A stretch of DNA of 12,427 bases from Euzebyaceae bacterium (GTDB lineage Bacteria > Actinomycetota > Nitriliruptoria > Euzebyales > Egibacteraceae). The position numbers and the translations under genes were made by a program. The notes below the pieces were generated by a model, which was not told where the DNA came from, ran no database searches, and saw nothing but the letters and a program-made list of their open reading frames with translations. Numbering within the stretch: the stretch's first letter is position 1; every line of letters starts with the position of its first letter. Of the stretch, positions 12,160 through 12,427 are shown piece after piece. The stretch is taken from contig JACCVM010000162.1 in assembly GCA_013698135.1 (NCBI GenBank), positions 1 to 12,427 on the forward strand, written 5' to 3'.

Positions 12160-12427
12160 GTGAGCATCTGGGCCTACATCCAGCGCCGCTGGCCTGAGCT
12201 TGTGCAGTTGGCCTTGGAGCACGCCGGTGTCGTCCTGCTATCGGTCACCATCGCAACCGTCATCAGCGTCGTTCTGGCCGCGCTGGCCTATCGCAGCTCG
12301 CGGTTCACCGGCGCCCTGCTGACCTTGACCAACGTGGTCTTCGTCGTCCCGGCGCTGTCGTACTTCGGTGTCCTGATCTACGTGACGGGGCTTGGCTTTC
12401 GAACGACGGTCATCGTCCTGACGCTGT
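12160..12427 (+). CDS. OpuC/ProW-type ABC transporter permease (betaine/choline/carnitine family), 3' end outside window
   Basis: This is the first 89 residues of a membrane permease, starting at GTG 12160 with a strong GGGAGG at 12149-12154. Residues 23-43 (GVVLLSVTIATVISVVLAALA) and about 52-76 (ALLTLTNVVFVVPALSYFGV and on) are transmembrane segments. The pattern LVQLALEHAGVVLLSV at the start, the TNVVFVVPALSYFG segment and GLGFRTTVIVLTL match permeases of osmoprotectant importers such as OpuBB/OpuCB (family pattern L..H......S......G......L..LANVLQTIPSLALF.....LGIG...). These import glycine betaine, choline, carnitine and relatives with an ATPase and a binding protein, not seen here. Position next to an amine-oxidase operon suggests a catabolic rather than osmotic role, an inference. 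Confidence 0.8.
   Translation, partial: MSIWAYIQRRWPELVQLALEHAGVVLLSVTIATVISVVLAALAYRSSRFTGALLTLTNVVFVVPALSYFGVLIYVTGLGFRTTVIVLTL

Overview
The window is high-GC, GTG/TTG-start-rich DNA with short or overlapping gene junctions. It looks like an actinobacterial chromosome, but no marker gene here fixes the genus. It falls into two halves. The left part (about 1-3713) is a patchwork of small accessory genes: the 3' end of an ArsR-type repressor translationally coupled to an AHSA1/SRPBCC protein, a GNAT acetyltransferase on the opposite strand, a frameshifted XRE regulator in front of a DUF6036/AbiEii-like nucleotidyltransferase, and an intact RHH antitoxin / PIN toxin pair with a 23-bp palindromic operator over its likely -10.

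The right part (about 3752-12427) is a catabolic locus. An NAD(P)-type aldehyde dehydrogenase precedes a complete four-subunit sarcosine-oxidase-type operon in the order beta, delta, alpha, gamma (soxB, soxD, soxA, soxG) with tight junctions: 18-nt gap, 4-nt overlap, 8-nt overlap. Facing it on the minus strand are a stand-alone Rieske [2Fe-2S] ferredoxin and an Amidohydro_2 (ACMSD-like) hydrolase, themselves overlapping by 4 nt. Divergent from the hydrolase, and cut by the window edge, is the start of an OpuC/ProW-type ABC permease, a family that imports glycine betaine, choline, carnitine and related compounds.

The simplest joint reading is uptake of an N-methylated or quaternary amine by the ABC importer, with oxidative N-demethylation (or related amine oxidation) by the heterotetrameric flavoenzyme. 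That enzyme would pass the one-carbon unit to tetrahydrofolate in its GcvT-like alpha domain. The aldehyde dehydrogenase, Rieske protein and amidohydrolase would handle upstream or downstream steps. The actual substrate cannot be read from the sequence. The aldehyde dehydrogenase and the Rieske/amidohydrolase pair are not the one-carbon genes (glyA, purU, folD, serine dehydratase) usually linked to sarcosine oxidase, so a substrate other than sarcosine is a real possibility.

The convergent gap between soxG and the Rieske gene holds two tandem copies of a 49-bp imperfect palindrome, which I do not recognise as a named element. No rRNA, tRNA, CRISPR array, transposase or phage gene was seen.
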